Notes: generated from the sequence alone by a model not told the origin. A DNA stretch of 8,440 nt from Syntrophomonadaceae bacterium (GCA_028683995.1 JAQUGU010000068.1:1-8440); one strand, 5' to 3'. Positions 1 through 6,605 are shown, numbered from the stretch's first letter. Program-made: numbers and translations.

Positions 1-450
1 GTTATAGAAGCCGCAGCCCTGCCGGAGAAGAAATTCAGTGGCAAAGTAACTGAAGTAGCAGGTCTGGCCCGGGTAAAAGAGAGCAATAATACCCGCCAGG
101 TAGAAGTACCGATTAAGGTCAGTGTAGAGGATAAATCCGGTCGATTAAAACCTGGTTATTCTGTAGATTTGGAGATTGTCAGCGTAGCTGCCAAGAAACG
201 CCTGGTAATTCCCTACGAGGCTCTGCATGAAAGTAAAGGGAAAAAGCAAGTATGGGTTTTTGATGATGGTAAAGCCCGCTTGCAGACAGTAACTACCGGT
301 GTGGAAGGCGAACTCTACCTGGAAGTGACAAAAGGCATAAAAAAAGGAGACTTGCTTATTATAAATCCGCCAGCCGACCTTAAGAATGGGCAAAAGGTAC
401 GTCAGGCAACTACGCCGACTGCAACCCCGAAAGATGATAACCATGATTAA
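1..450 (+). CDS. Efflux periplasmic adaptor subunit (HlyD/MacA type), C-terminal part
   Basis: The reading frame is open from base 1 to the TAA at 448-450, so only the last 149 residues are seen and the start lies upstream of the window. Visible parts resemble the C-terminal half of membrane-fusion proteins. A beta-barrel stretch (FSGKVTEVAG near residue 12, then VEVPIKVS) leads into a 'LKPGYSVDLEI' segment near residue 50. A membrane-proximal domain follows, with 'LVIPYEAL' and 'VWVFDDGKARLQTVTTGVEG', ending in a Thr/Pro-rich charged tail. In the family this protein links an inner-membrane MacB-type transporter to the outer envelope and stimulates its ATPase. Its stop codon overlaps the start of the ABC ATPase, so the two are co-translated. 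A TTG at 169 and other internal start-like codons should not be taken as the gene start. Family assignment is firm; the substrate cannot be read. Confidence 0.85.
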   Translation, partial: VIEAAALPEKKFSGKVTEVAGLARVKESNNTRQVEVPIKVSVEDKSGRLKPGYSVDLEIVSVAAKKRLVIPYEALHESKGKKQVWVFDDGKARLQTVTTGVEGELYLEVTKGIKKGDLLIINPPADLKNGQKVRQATTPTATPKDDNHD

Positions 451-1165
451 AATGGAGCAGATAAATAAGATTTATCGTCCTCAATCCAACCCGGTTCATG
501 CCCTTAGGGATGTAAGTTTGCATATAAAGATGGGAGAATTTGTTGCGATAATGGGTCCTTCCGGCTCCGGCAAGTCAACTCTGATGAATGTAATGGGGTG
601 CCTGGATACCCCTAGTTCCGGAGCTTACCATCTGGGTGGAGTTGAAGTCAGCAGTATGAACAGTGACCAGCTGGCAACCATTCGCAACCGCAAAATCGGT
701 TTTGTTTTCCAGAATTATAACCTGCTGCCCCGCATGACCGCCTTGCACAATGTAGAGTTACCTATGCTTTATGCCGGAGTGGAAAAAGAGGAACGTAAGG
801 CCCGGGCCCTTGATTGTATTGGCCGGGTGGGGATGCTGGATCGAATCCATCATCGCCCCTCCGAACTCTCCGGGGGCCAGTGCCAGCGCATTGCCATTGC
901 CCGGGCTCTGGTAAACAATCCGGATATTATTCTGGCCGATGAGCCCACCGGCAACCTGGATAGCGTTACCAGCTTGGAGATTATGAACATCTTCTGTTCA
1001 CTCCACCAGGAGAATACCACCATTGTACTGGTTACCCACGAAGATGATATAGCTGCTTTTGCCCGCAGAGTCTTACATTTTCGTGATGGTAAGTTAATAA
1101 ATGACGAAATACTAAATCCTCACCTTACAGAACCATCTGCTGTTGAAGGTGGTGGTGATATATGA
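443..1165 (+). CDS. ABC transporter ATP-binding protein, MacB/LolD type
   Basis: A complete ABC ATPase of 240 aa if started at the ATG at 443, which overlaps the upstream stop (ATGATTAA). Nearby in-frame ATGs at 434 and 452 are also possible. A start as far up as 386 would add an unrelated 19-residue basic leader, so it was not used. With the 443 start, Walker A (GPSGSGKST) is at residues 38-46, the Q-loop Gln at 90, the signature LSGGQCQR at 142-149, Walker B IILADEP at 162-168 and the H-loop His at 199. The phrases 'NYNLLPRMTALHNVELPMLYAG' and 'DEPTGNLDS' are typical of the MacB/LolD/FtsE branch, which powers mechanotransmission-type permeases rather than classical substrate channels. The signature has Cys147 where Gln is usual, probably harmless. 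In E. coli MacB the ATPase is fused to the permease; here it is a separate gene, the common arrangement in Firmicutes. The stop overlaps the permease start (ATGA). Confidence 0.95.
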   Translation: MIKMEQINKIYRPQSNPVHALRDVSLHIKMGEFVAIMGPSGSGKSTLMNVMGCLDTPSSGAYHLGGVEVSSMNSDQLATIRNRKIGFVFQNYNLLPRMTALHNVELPMLYAGVEKEERKARALDCIGRVGMLDRIHHRPSELSGGQCQRIAIARALVNNPDIILADEPTGNLDSVTSLEIMNIFCSLHQENTTIVLVTHEDDIAAFARRVLHFRDGKLINDEILNPHLTEPSAVEGGGDI

Positions 1166-2343
1166 ACCTGGGTGAAAGTATTCGTGTAGCCTGGGATTCT
1201 ATCCGGGCGAATATGCTGCGCTCTATTTTGACCACTCTGGGTATAATGATTGGCATTACCGCAGTAATTGCCGTAGTTGCAGTGGGTCAGGGTGGGCAGC
1301 AATCAATTATGAAGGAAATGGAGCAATTCGGCAGCAATCTATTTTATATTACGATGGACTGGCGCAGGGATGAACTTCCCACCGGCAGGGAATTTACCAT
1401 GAACGATATCGAGATTATAAAAGCCAATGTCCCGGAACTGGAATACCTGCTCCCCTGTGCTCAGACTTTTTCCACAATCAAAAGTAGGGATAAGGTAAAA
1501 ACTGCTCAGGTTTTTGGCACCGAAGCCGACTATGCTCATTTGCATCCTCTGGAGATAACCGCAGGTCGTTTTCTTAATAACAGTGATTGCCTGGGCAAAA
1601 GGCGGGTAGTAGTTATTGATGAGGAACTGGCTCAGGAGCTATTCCCCCGAACCAGTGCTCTGGGAAAAAGAATAATTATCGATAATCAGACCATGGTAGT
1701 CTGCGGATTGCTCAAGGCCGAAAATTCAATCTTTGGTATGGGAACAAAAGTAATTTACATTCCTATGCGGGTCTGGCTGGATATTTACCCTGGTGGTAGC
1801 ATCTCCTATATAGAGGGAGGTACCCGCAGCCCGGAAGAAGTGAAAACCGCCATGCAAAGCAGCGTTAAAATACTGGAAAAACGCCATCATAGTAAGGATT
1901 TATATCAGGGCGTGGATATGGAACAAGAGATTCAGGCAGTAAATAAGGTAACCGGGGTGATGACTCTGGTGATTGGAATCATTGCCGGGTTTTCCCTGCT
2001 GGTAGGTGGTATCGGGGTTATGAATATTATGCTGGTATCAGTAACTGAACGAACCCGGGAAATTGGGTTACGTATGGCCCTGGGTGCCCGCCGCCGGGAT
2101 ATCCTGATCCAGTTTCTGATTGAAGCGGTTGTACTATGCCTATTAGGTGGTATTATCGGTATGGCGCTGGGTATCGGTGGTGCCTTCCTTATATCTGCCC
2201 TGGCCAAGTGGCCCCCGTTGATTTCCTGGACTACGGTCTTACTGGCATTTACCTTTTCCGCCGCTATTGGTATTATCTTTGGCATCTTACCCGCCAATCA
2301 GGCCGCAAATTTGGACCCCATCGAGGCCCTGCGCAGGGATTAG
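1162..2343 (+). CDS. ABC transporter permease, MacB/FtsX family
   Basis: A complete 393-aa permease whose ATG overlaps the ATPase stop in an ATGA arrangement, with a purine/G-rich stretch (aaggtggtgg) just upstream. The topology is that of MacB. A cytoplasmic N-terminus (SIRVAWDSIRANMLRSILTTLGI) is followed by a first membrane helix at about residues 21-42 and a large extracytoplasmic MacB-type domain at about 45-255. Three further membrane helices sit in the C-terminal FtsX domain (about 265-290, 320-345 and 355-378). The coupling-helix region 'TERTREIGLRMALGARRRDI' and the C-terminal 'LDPIEALR' are hallmarks of the family. With the adaptor and ATPase it makes a tripartite-type exporter, which in characterised relatives handles macrolides, peptides, lipoproteins or siderophores. 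No regulator or resistance gene is visible nearby, so the cargo is unknown. No strong terminator follows. Confidence 0.93.
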   Translation: MNLGESIRVAWDSIRANMLRSILTTLGIMIGITAVIAVVAVGQGGQQSIMKEMEQFGSNLFYITMDWRRDELPTGREFTMNDIEIIKANVPELEYLLPCAQTFSTIKSRDKVKTAQVFGTEADYAHLHPLEITAGRFLNNSDCLGKRRVVVIDEELAQELFPRTSALGKRIIIDNQTMVVCGLLKAENSIFGMGTKVIYIPMRVWLDIYPGGSISYIEGGTRSPEEVKTAMQSSVKILEKRHHSKDLYQGVDMEQEIQAVNKVTGVMTLVIGIIAGFSLLVGGIGVMNIMLVSVTERTREIGLRMALGARRRDILIQFLIEAVVLCLLGGIIGMALGIGGAFLISALAKWPPLISWTTVLLAFTFSAAIGIIFGILPANQAANLDPIEALRRD

Positions 2344-2381
2344 TATGTGTAGGACACAGGGCGTTTTTGGCATTATTTGGT

Positions 2382-2410
2382 TTGGACAAGTACCGGCAAA
2401 TGCTTATCAT
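2382..2410 (+). promoter_or_regulatory. Possible sigma-A promoter for the murE-like gene
   Basis: TTGGAC at 2382-2387 and TATCAT at 2405-2410 are separated by 17 bp. The -10 matches consensus at 5 of 6 bases but the -35 at only about 3 of 6. It would give a leader of roughly 50 nt before the ATG at 2466. The 122-bp gap after the permease has no convincing terminator: a small TGTGT/ACACA hairpin at 2346-2358 followed by a short T run at 2364-2368 is the only candidate. Read-through from the exporter operon is therefore an alternative. Confidence 0.3.
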
Positions 2411-2465
2411 AGATTTTAGGACAGATTTTTTTATTACTCAGGACAAACGGAAGGATCAGAAATCT

Positions 2466-3974
2466 ATGAAGAAACATAGCATAGCAGAATACGTACAGGT
2501 TATAGAATCACATAATTTATTAATATACCACGATTTCCCCCGGGATATGGCCCAAAAAACCGTCGAAAAGGTAGCTTATAACTCCCATAAAGTAGGACCA
2601 GATACCCTTTTTATCTGCAAGGGAGCAAGCTTTAGGGAGGAATACCTGGACACAGCTATCCGTAATGGCGCCATCATGTATATCAGCGAGGTAAACTATC
2701 ATAAGCCCATACCCTGCCTGGTAGTTAATGATATTCAAAAAACCCTTTCCCTGGCGGCAAACCTATATTACAACTACCCCTGGAAGAACCTGACCCTTAT
2801 CGGCATAACCGGTACCAAAGGCAAATCCACCACCTCATATTACGTTAAATATATAGTGGACGAATACTCCAAATACCACGGCCAGGCTGATGCGGGGATA
2901 ATTTCCTCGATCGATACTTATGATGGTAAAACTACCCGGGAATCACATCTTACCACCCCGGAATCCCTGGAACTGCAGATGCATTTTAACAACGCTGCCA
3001 ACCGCAAACTGCCATACATGGTTACGGAGGTTTCCAGCCAGGCTTTGAAGTACGGCCGGCTATATGGTGTACGCTTTGATGTAGGAGTGTTTTTAAATAT
3101 TTCTGAAGATCATATTAGCGCTATAGAACACAGCGATATGGAAGACTATTTTTCCTCAAAATTAACCCTTTTTAAGCAGTGTCAAACTGCCTGTGTCAAC
3201 CTGGACTCAGACCGGGCAGCCCGAATATTGGAGGCGGCCCAAAGCGCAGACCGGGTCCTTACCTTCGGAACCAGACCTGAAGCTGATATATATGGTTATA
3301 ATATAAGAAAAGATGGATTTGATACGGTATTCAAGGTTAGAACCAAAGAATTTGACCGGGAATTTCGATTAACCATGCCCGGACTCTTCAATGTAGAAAA
3401 CGGTCTGGCCGCTATTGCCGTGGCTTATGCATTAAACATTCCGGAAGAATATATCTATAGGGGCCTGGAAAAAGCCCGCTCCAGTGGCAGGATGGAAATA
3501 TACACCAGCAACAACCGGGATAAGATAATAATCGTTGACTATGCCCATAATAAATTAAGTTTTGATAAATTATATGAATCGGCCAAAAATGAATATCCCG
3601 ACCGAAAAATATTTACCGTTTTTGGCTGCCCGGGGGGAAAGGCATTTGTAAGAAGAAGAGACCTGGGGCTTTTATCCGGTCTCTATTCGGACAAGGTATT
3701 CTTGACTGCGGAAGACCCGGGCGATGAGAGCGTAAAAGCTATCTGCGAAGATATCGCCCAGTATGTAAGGGCCAATAACGATAATTATGAAATAATCGAA
3801 GACAGAGAAGAAGCCATCAAAGAAGCCATTATGCAAACTGAACCTAATGCCCTCATTTTAATAACCGGTAAAGGTAATGAAACCAGGCAGAAAATAGGTA
3901 AAGAATATATTCCCTGCCACTCGGACGTAGAAGTTGTCAAAAAATATCTGGAAGAATACGATAAAGCTAAATGA
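2466..3974 (+). CDS. murE: MurE-family UDP-MurNAc-tripeptide synthetase, L-Lys-type-like
   Basis: A complete Mur ligase of 502 aa. The ATG at 2466 is preceded by a GGAAGGA ribosome site and gives the family's normal N-terminus; the frame stays open further upstream only over permease sequence. The N-terminal uridine-binding domain has NSHKVGPDTLFICKGA (residues 39-54). The ATP loop GITGTKGKSTT is at 113-123, LTTPES at 162-167, TEVSSQALKYGR at 187-198, and FLNISEDHIS at 209-218. Lys232 in MEDYFSSK is the expected carbamylated lysine. GLFNVENGLAA is at 306-316, GRME at 341-344, DYAHN at 358-362 and GKGNE at 468-472. The enzyme adds the third residue to UDP-MurNAc-L-Ala-D-Glu in the cytoplasm. 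The diaminopimelate motif DNPR is replaced by EDPG (416-419), without the Arg. Several segments (EVSSQA, VGVFLNIS, EH-x-EDYF) recall streptococcal Lys-adding MurE. The third-residue substrate is therefore probably not m-DAP (inference). It lies away from any visible division/cell-wall cluster, so it may be a second, accessory MurE. Confidence 0.88.
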   Translation: MKKHSIAEYVQVIESHNLLIYHDFPRDMAQKTVEKVAYNSHKVGPDTLFICKGASFREEYLDTAIRNGAIMYISEVNYHKPIPCLVVNDIQKTLSLAANLYYNYPWKNLTLIGITGTKGKSTTSYYVKYIVDEYSKYHGQADAGIISSIDTYDGKTTRESHLTTPESLELQMHFNNAANRKLPYMVTEVSSQALKYGRLYGVRFDVGVFLNISEDHISAIEHSDMEDYFSSKLTLFKQCQTACVNLDSDRAARILEAAQSADRVLTFGTRPEADIYGYNIRKDGFDTVFKVRTKEFDREFRLTMPGLFNVENGLAAIAVAYALNIPEEYIYRGLEKARSSGRMEIYTSNNRDKIIIVDYAHNKLSFDKLYESAKNEYPDRKIFTVFGCPGGKAFVRRRDLGLLSGLYSDKVFLTAEDPGDESVKAICEDIAQYVRANNDNYEIIEDREEAIKEAIMQTEPNALILITGKGNETRQKIGKEYIPCHSDVEVVKKYLEEYDKAK

Positions 3975-3986
3975 ATGGTACCCTGC

Positions 3987-4706
3987 CTATTTTTTCTTTA
4001 TCCGCTTGCCGCAGGCTTCAATCGCTCTATCGGCTAGGACCTCCATCGCATCGATATAGTAATCCGGAAGTCTGTACATCTCCTTGAAGCAGGAAAGTTC
4101 GGTGCAAGCTAAGACCGCAGCCTCACAGCCGTTTGCGGAAAGCTCACCCTCGATGGCAATGAAATCATTATAATCGATGGGTCTTCCACCCTTGATCCCC
4201 TCGTAGATAATCTTCATCACCAGCGCCTGGGTCTTTGCGGAAGGAACGATCGGTTTCACGCCGACTTCTTCACAGGCTTTTTGATAAAGACCACCGTTAA
4301 TCGTTCCGTCTGTTGCCAGGATGCCCACGCAACTGACCGGCTTCGCTCTGTTTGCAACAGTGATCGCTGTTTCGCGAATCATATTGATAATCGGAATGGA
4401 AAGCTCTCCCTGCAGTTTATCCGCAAAAAAATGGGAGGTGTTGCAAGGGATCGCGATCGCTGTCGCGCCATACCGTTCCAAGCGCTTTGCATCCTCAGCC
4501 AGTGCAGCGAACAATTCTTCGGCCTTTCCCGAAAGGAGGGCTGTAGTCCGGTCCGGCATCGAAGCATGATTAAAAAGGATTATATCAACATGCTCCTGAT
4601 CACAGGAGGCTTCCGTGCGTTCGATGATTTGTCTGTAAAAAAGCTGGGTCGCCAAGGGTCCCATTCCACCCAGAATTCCCAGTATTTTATGTTCTTTATC
4701 CCACAT
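3987..4706 (-). CDS. Aspartate/glutamate racemase family protein
   Basis: A complete 239-aa, PLP-independent amino-acid racemase. The N-terminus ILGILGGMGPLATQLFY (residues 8-24) is the typical opening of the aspartate racemase branch. Both catalytic cysteines are present: Cys88 in IPCNTSH and Cys201 in LACTELS. They act as the two-base pair that inverts the alpha carbon. Length fits the family (about 230-250 aa). The start ATG follows a clear GAGGAAG ribosome site. It lies 52 bp downstream of the ATP-grasp ligase on the same strand and is almost certainly co-transcribed with it. In Enterococcus faecium and lactococci an aspartate racemase supplies D-Asp to a D-Asp ligase for the peptidoglycan cross-bridge, and that pairing is the natural reading here. 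D-Glu or another amino acid cannot be excluded. The stop lies only 12 bp from the convergent murE stop, with no clear terminator between them. Confidence 0.92.
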   Translation of the reverse strand: MWDKEHKILGILGGMGPLATQLFYRQIIERTEASCDQEHVDIILFNHASMPDRTTALLSGKAEELFAALAEDAKRLERYGATAIAIPCNTSHFFADKLQGELSIPIINMIRETAITVANRAKPVSCVGILATDGTINGGLYQKACEEVGVKPIVPSAKTQALVMKIIYEGIKGGRPIDYNDFIAIEGELSANGCEAAVLACTELSCFKEMYRLPDYYIDAMEVLADRAIEACGKRIKKK

Positions 4707-4758
4707 TTCGCTTCCTCGTCTTCGTTTTTGTCGCTATGTGGCTGTATTCCGACTAGCG

Positions 4759-5967
4759 CTACATATATTTTCTATATTTCCAGTAATGCCCCATTTGAGA
4801 TTTAAACAGATGCAGCCGCCTCATAAGCCCGCTGTCCGGCGTATAATACAAAGGATTAATCATTTTGCCGGCAGATATCAGTTCTTTCATCTTTTCTCGG
4901 TATTCAGCAGGTCTGATGTATCGGAACGCCACGCCCTTGGGGATCACCATCCAAAGAGATTCCTCCTCGACGGACCGAAAATCGATCGGATGGTTGTAGA
5001 TCCGGTCTTCCACCACATACTGAGCGATGTTCGCACCGGCTCCGGTCACATAATAATTACTTCTTCCCTGGCGAGTGTTGATCTCGAATACTTTATATTT
5101 ACCATCTCTCTGATCATATTTAATATCGAAATTGGAAAATCCGACATATCCCATCCCGTCGAGTAGCTTACGGAATTGCTCTTCCAGCGCTTCGTTGCGC
5201 TCTGTAACAATGACGGCGTGGTTGCCTATCCCGTGTGGCGTATGTTCTTCGAGCAAGACATGCCCTAAACACATGAGCTTGACGGTCCCGGTCTGATCGG
5301 AATAACAGGTTAGAACGCGCATGAAGGTGTCATCGCCTGGGATGAAATTCTGGATGATAACGCTGTCCGAATATCCGGCTCCGTAGATATCTCCCAGAAC
5401 GCGGTTGAGCGCTTGCAGTGTATCTTCCTTATAGACCTTCTTTTGGGTCGGAAACGGGAACCTCCAGTACTCAATCCCGTTTGAGGGCTTGATGATGAAG
5501 GGCCCGTCAAAAGGCAATTCCGTAACTTCGCCCATGTCACGGCGATATACGAAGGTATCCGGATAGTCGACATCCATCCGCTCACACATTGCGTAGAATT
5601 TTTCCTTGTGGATTAAATCGTTCATCATTTCGATATCAATGTATGGAGCTACGATATTCTCGGGCATATTGTCCCTATTTTGACTGATCAGCTGGACATA
5701 GCTATCACCACAGCCCAAAACCAGAACAGTCTCTTTGCTGTGTTGGGATGCGAATCGTTTCACGACAGACAAGAAGGTATCCTGCTCATCGATCTTCGGG
5801 TTTGCGCTGTAATGCATTATAGCGGCGTCAGCGCAGGGTCCGGACTGATATTTTCCATAAACATACGAAGATATGCCATACATCTCGTGAAACGCCCTGG
5901 CTACACTATAAACGTTGATATCCCCCGCGAAAAGCAGAGGAATGAATTTCAGTCTTTCTTCGACCAT
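4759..5967 (-). CDS. ATP-grasp carboxylate-amine ligase, D-aspartate ligase-like
   Basis: A complete 402-aa ATP-grasp protein. The start is supported by a GAAGGAAGAG ribosome site a few bases upstream. The N-terminal part (FIPLLFAGDINVYSVARAFHE, residues 8-28) matches my recollection of the D-aspartate ligase (Aslfm) type of start, as does the total length. Expected ATP-grasp elements are visible: Lys121/Lys123 before the central domain, IIKPSN with Lys160, the hinge QNFIPGDD at 206-213, Asp281 in FDIKYD, and the metal-binding FEINTRQGRSN with Glu295 and Asn297. Such enzymes activate a carboxylate as an acyl-phosphate and join it to an amine. D-Asp ligases attach the beta-carboxyl of D-Asp to the epsilon-amine of Lys in the peptidoglycan precursor. 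It is first in the operon with the racemase. The family is clear. The D-Asp assignment rests on remembered similarity and gene context, so treat the substrate as probable only. Some relatives are annotated just as carboxylate-amine ligase. Confidence 0.85.
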   Translation of the reverse strand: MVEERLKFIPLLFAGDINVYSVARAFHEMYGISSYVYGKYQSGPCADAAIMHYSANPKIDEQDTFLSVVKRFASQHSKETVLVLGCGDSYVQLISQNRDNMPENIVAPYIDIEMMNDLIHKEKFYAMCERMDVDYPDTFVYRRDMGEVTELPFDGPFIIKPSNGIEYWRFPFPTQKKVYKEDTLQALNRVLGDIYGAGYSDSVIIQNFIPGDDTFMRVLTCYSDQTGTVKLMCLGHVLLEEHTPHGIGNHAVIVTERNEALEEQFRKLLDGMGYVGFSNFDIKYDQRDGKYKVFEINTRQGRSNYYVTGAGANIAQYVVEDRIYNHPIDFRSVEEESLWMVIPKGVAFRYIRPAEYREKMKELISAGKMINPLYYTPDSGLMRRLHLFKSQMGHYWKYRKYM

Positions 5968-6071
5968 TTGTCTCTTCCTTCTATTAATTTAGTTGCAAGT
6001 AGACTTGTCCACCGTACCCAGTATTCAAGAATTTATTACGGGGTCAGTGCAGACTATTTATTTTTGCTCAA

Positions 6072-6090
6072 TATACTATTCTATAGTTTA
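6072..6090. promoter_or_regulatory. Possible operator palindrome over the ligase promoter
   Basis: A 19-bp imperfect palindrome, core ACTAT-tct-ATAGT (6075-6087), with 7 of 8 arm positions paired. It covers the -10 box and part of the spacer of the ligase-racemase promoter. A dimeric repressor bound here would block that promoter. No regulator gene is visible in the window. AT-rich promoters can show such symmetry by chance. Confidence 0.3.
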
Positions 6091-6101
6091 GCACTTGTCA
6101 A
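6073..6101 (-). promoter_or_regulatory. Strong sigma-A-type promoter of the ligase-racemase operon
   Basis: On the minus strand a perfect -35 TTGACA (6096-6101) is followed after exactly 17 bp by -10 TAGTAT (6073-6078), which matches consensus at 4 of 6 bases including the key TA and final T. Transcription would begin near 6066, leaving a leader of about 100 nt before the ligase ATG at 5967. This is the best promoter-like sequence in the window. Confidence 0.65.
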
Positions 6102-6145
6102 CTTTTCTAGCGACCCAGAAGCCGCGCAAACATTATCAATACTGC

Positions 6146-6175
6146 TTTACGGTCATGCCGCCAGACGTTTATATT
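6146..6175 (+). promoter_or_regulatory. Weak candidate promoter for the small gene
   Basis: TTTACG (6146-6151, 4 of 6 matches) and TATATT (6170-6175, 5 of 6) with an 18-bp spacer on the + strand. It would give a leader of about 180 nt ahead of the small gene at 6361. It is the best-looking pair I found upstream of that gene, but its quality is modest. Confidence 0.25.
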
Positions 6176-6289
6176 AAGATAGAAGAGGATTTTAAATAAA
6201 TGTGTAGAAAACGAACTTATTATAAGGGTACGCATTTAGCGCTAACGGTAGCCGAGCATTTGCAATAAGAACCGGCCAGACCAGCGATA

Positions 6290-6310
6290 ATTGCCTGGAA
6301 ACCAGGTAAT
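6290..6310 (+). other. 9-bp stem-loop in the leader of the small gene
   Basis: Arms at 6290-6298 and 6302-6310 pair along 9 bp (one G-U) around an AAA loop. No T run follows, so it is not a classical terminator. A second small stem, AGATT/AATCT with an AAG loop, sits at 6326-6338, just ahead of the ribosome site at 6348-6356. Both could influence translation of the downstream gene. Confidence 0.4.
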
Positions 6311-6360
6311 AGTTGTGATGGGCTGAGATTAAGAATCTATTGATCATGGGGGAGAGAAAT

Positions 6361-6573
6361 ATGACCAGCGATAAGGGTGAACAATTTGAGTTTTTTTTGG
6401 CTAAGTCCTTTGGAGATGGAGTAATGCATAGCGAATTAAGATTATCCAATGAAGAACGGGAATATCTGCAAGACAGGTACCCCAAAGCCAGCTTAAAACG
6501 AATTTTAAGCACTGAATATGCTGATGGCAAAGCATGGTATGAAATTAAACTGGGTAAGGACTGTGAAATTTAA
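6361..6573 (+). CDS. Small hypothetical protein (70 aa)
   Basis: I do not recognise this protein. The ATG at 6361 is chosen because a strong GGGGGAGAG ribosome site (6348-6356) lies 4-6 bases before it. In-frame TTG (6340) and ATG (6346) codons upstream would place the ribosome site inside the gene. The product is hydrophilic and mixed in charge, with no signal peptide, membrane segment or cysteine motif (a single Cys at 68). Residues 8-28 look strand-rich (FEFFLAKSFGDGVMHSELRL). Residues 29-41 look helical and acidic (SNEEREYLQDRYP). Residues 50-64 look strand-like, around the aromatic stretch WYEIKL. It stands alone between two minus-strand operons and ends about 30 bp before a strong hairpin. 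The good ribosome site and the following hairpin make it likely to be a real gene; the function is unknown. Confidence 0.6.
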   Translation: MTSDKGEQFEFFLAKSFGDGVMHSELRLSNEEREYLQDRYPKASLKRILSTEYADGKAWYEIKLGKDCEI

Positions 6574-6605
6574 CTAGAGATGGAAGCGGGGACGACCCAA
6601 ACGCA

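Larger units (their letters stand above)
5968..6360. other. 393-bp gene-free stretch between the ligase operon and the small gene
   Basis: No credible coding region on either strand. It contains the minus-strand promoter at 6073-6101 with its palindrome (6072-6090) and about 100 nt of 5' leader for the ligase. It also holds a possible + strand promoter near 6146-6175. A leader of about 180 nt follows, with a 10-bp palindrome (TTAGCGCTAA, near 6237-6246), a 9-bp stem at 6290-6310 and a 5-bp stem at 6326-6338. The two operons diverge from here. I recognise no known riboswitch or small RNA in it. Confidence 0.6.

Noticed and set aside
386..442. Longer N-terminus for the ABC ATPase
   Set aside because: The added residues are out-of-frame translation of the adaptor's tail and are not part of the ABC fold; ATG at 443 fits stop/start coupling.
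2346..2368. Terminator after the permease (TGTGT/ACACA stem then T run)
   Set aside because: A 5-bp stem with a 3-nt loop, and a T run several bases away, is too weak to call.
2136..2465. Upstream extension of the murE frame into the permease gene
   Set aside because: It overlaps the permease in another frame and encodes a Trp/Tyr-rich sequence unlike any MurE. The ATG at 2466 has its own ribosome site and a normal N-terminus.
6088..6101. CIRCE heat-shock half-site (AAGTGCTAA on the minus strand)
   Set aside because: Eight of nine bases of one arm match, but there is no second arm at the required 9-bp spacing.
5680..6177. Open frame on the + strand opposite the ligase start and promoter
   Set aside because: It is antisense to a well-supported gene, has no ribosome site, and its tail crosses the promoter region without any recognisable domain.
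6226..6260. c-di-GMP (GEMM) riboswitch-like words (ACGCA, GGTAGCCG)
   Set aside because: The conserved GGGCAAACC block and the tetraloop-receptor layout are missing, so the resemblance is limited to short words.
6318..6348. TPP-riboswitch-like phrase GGGCTGAGAT before the small gene
   Set aside because: Only the short GGCTGAGA motif matches. The expected partner segments of the THI element, including the downstream conserved arm, are absent, and no thiamine gene follows.
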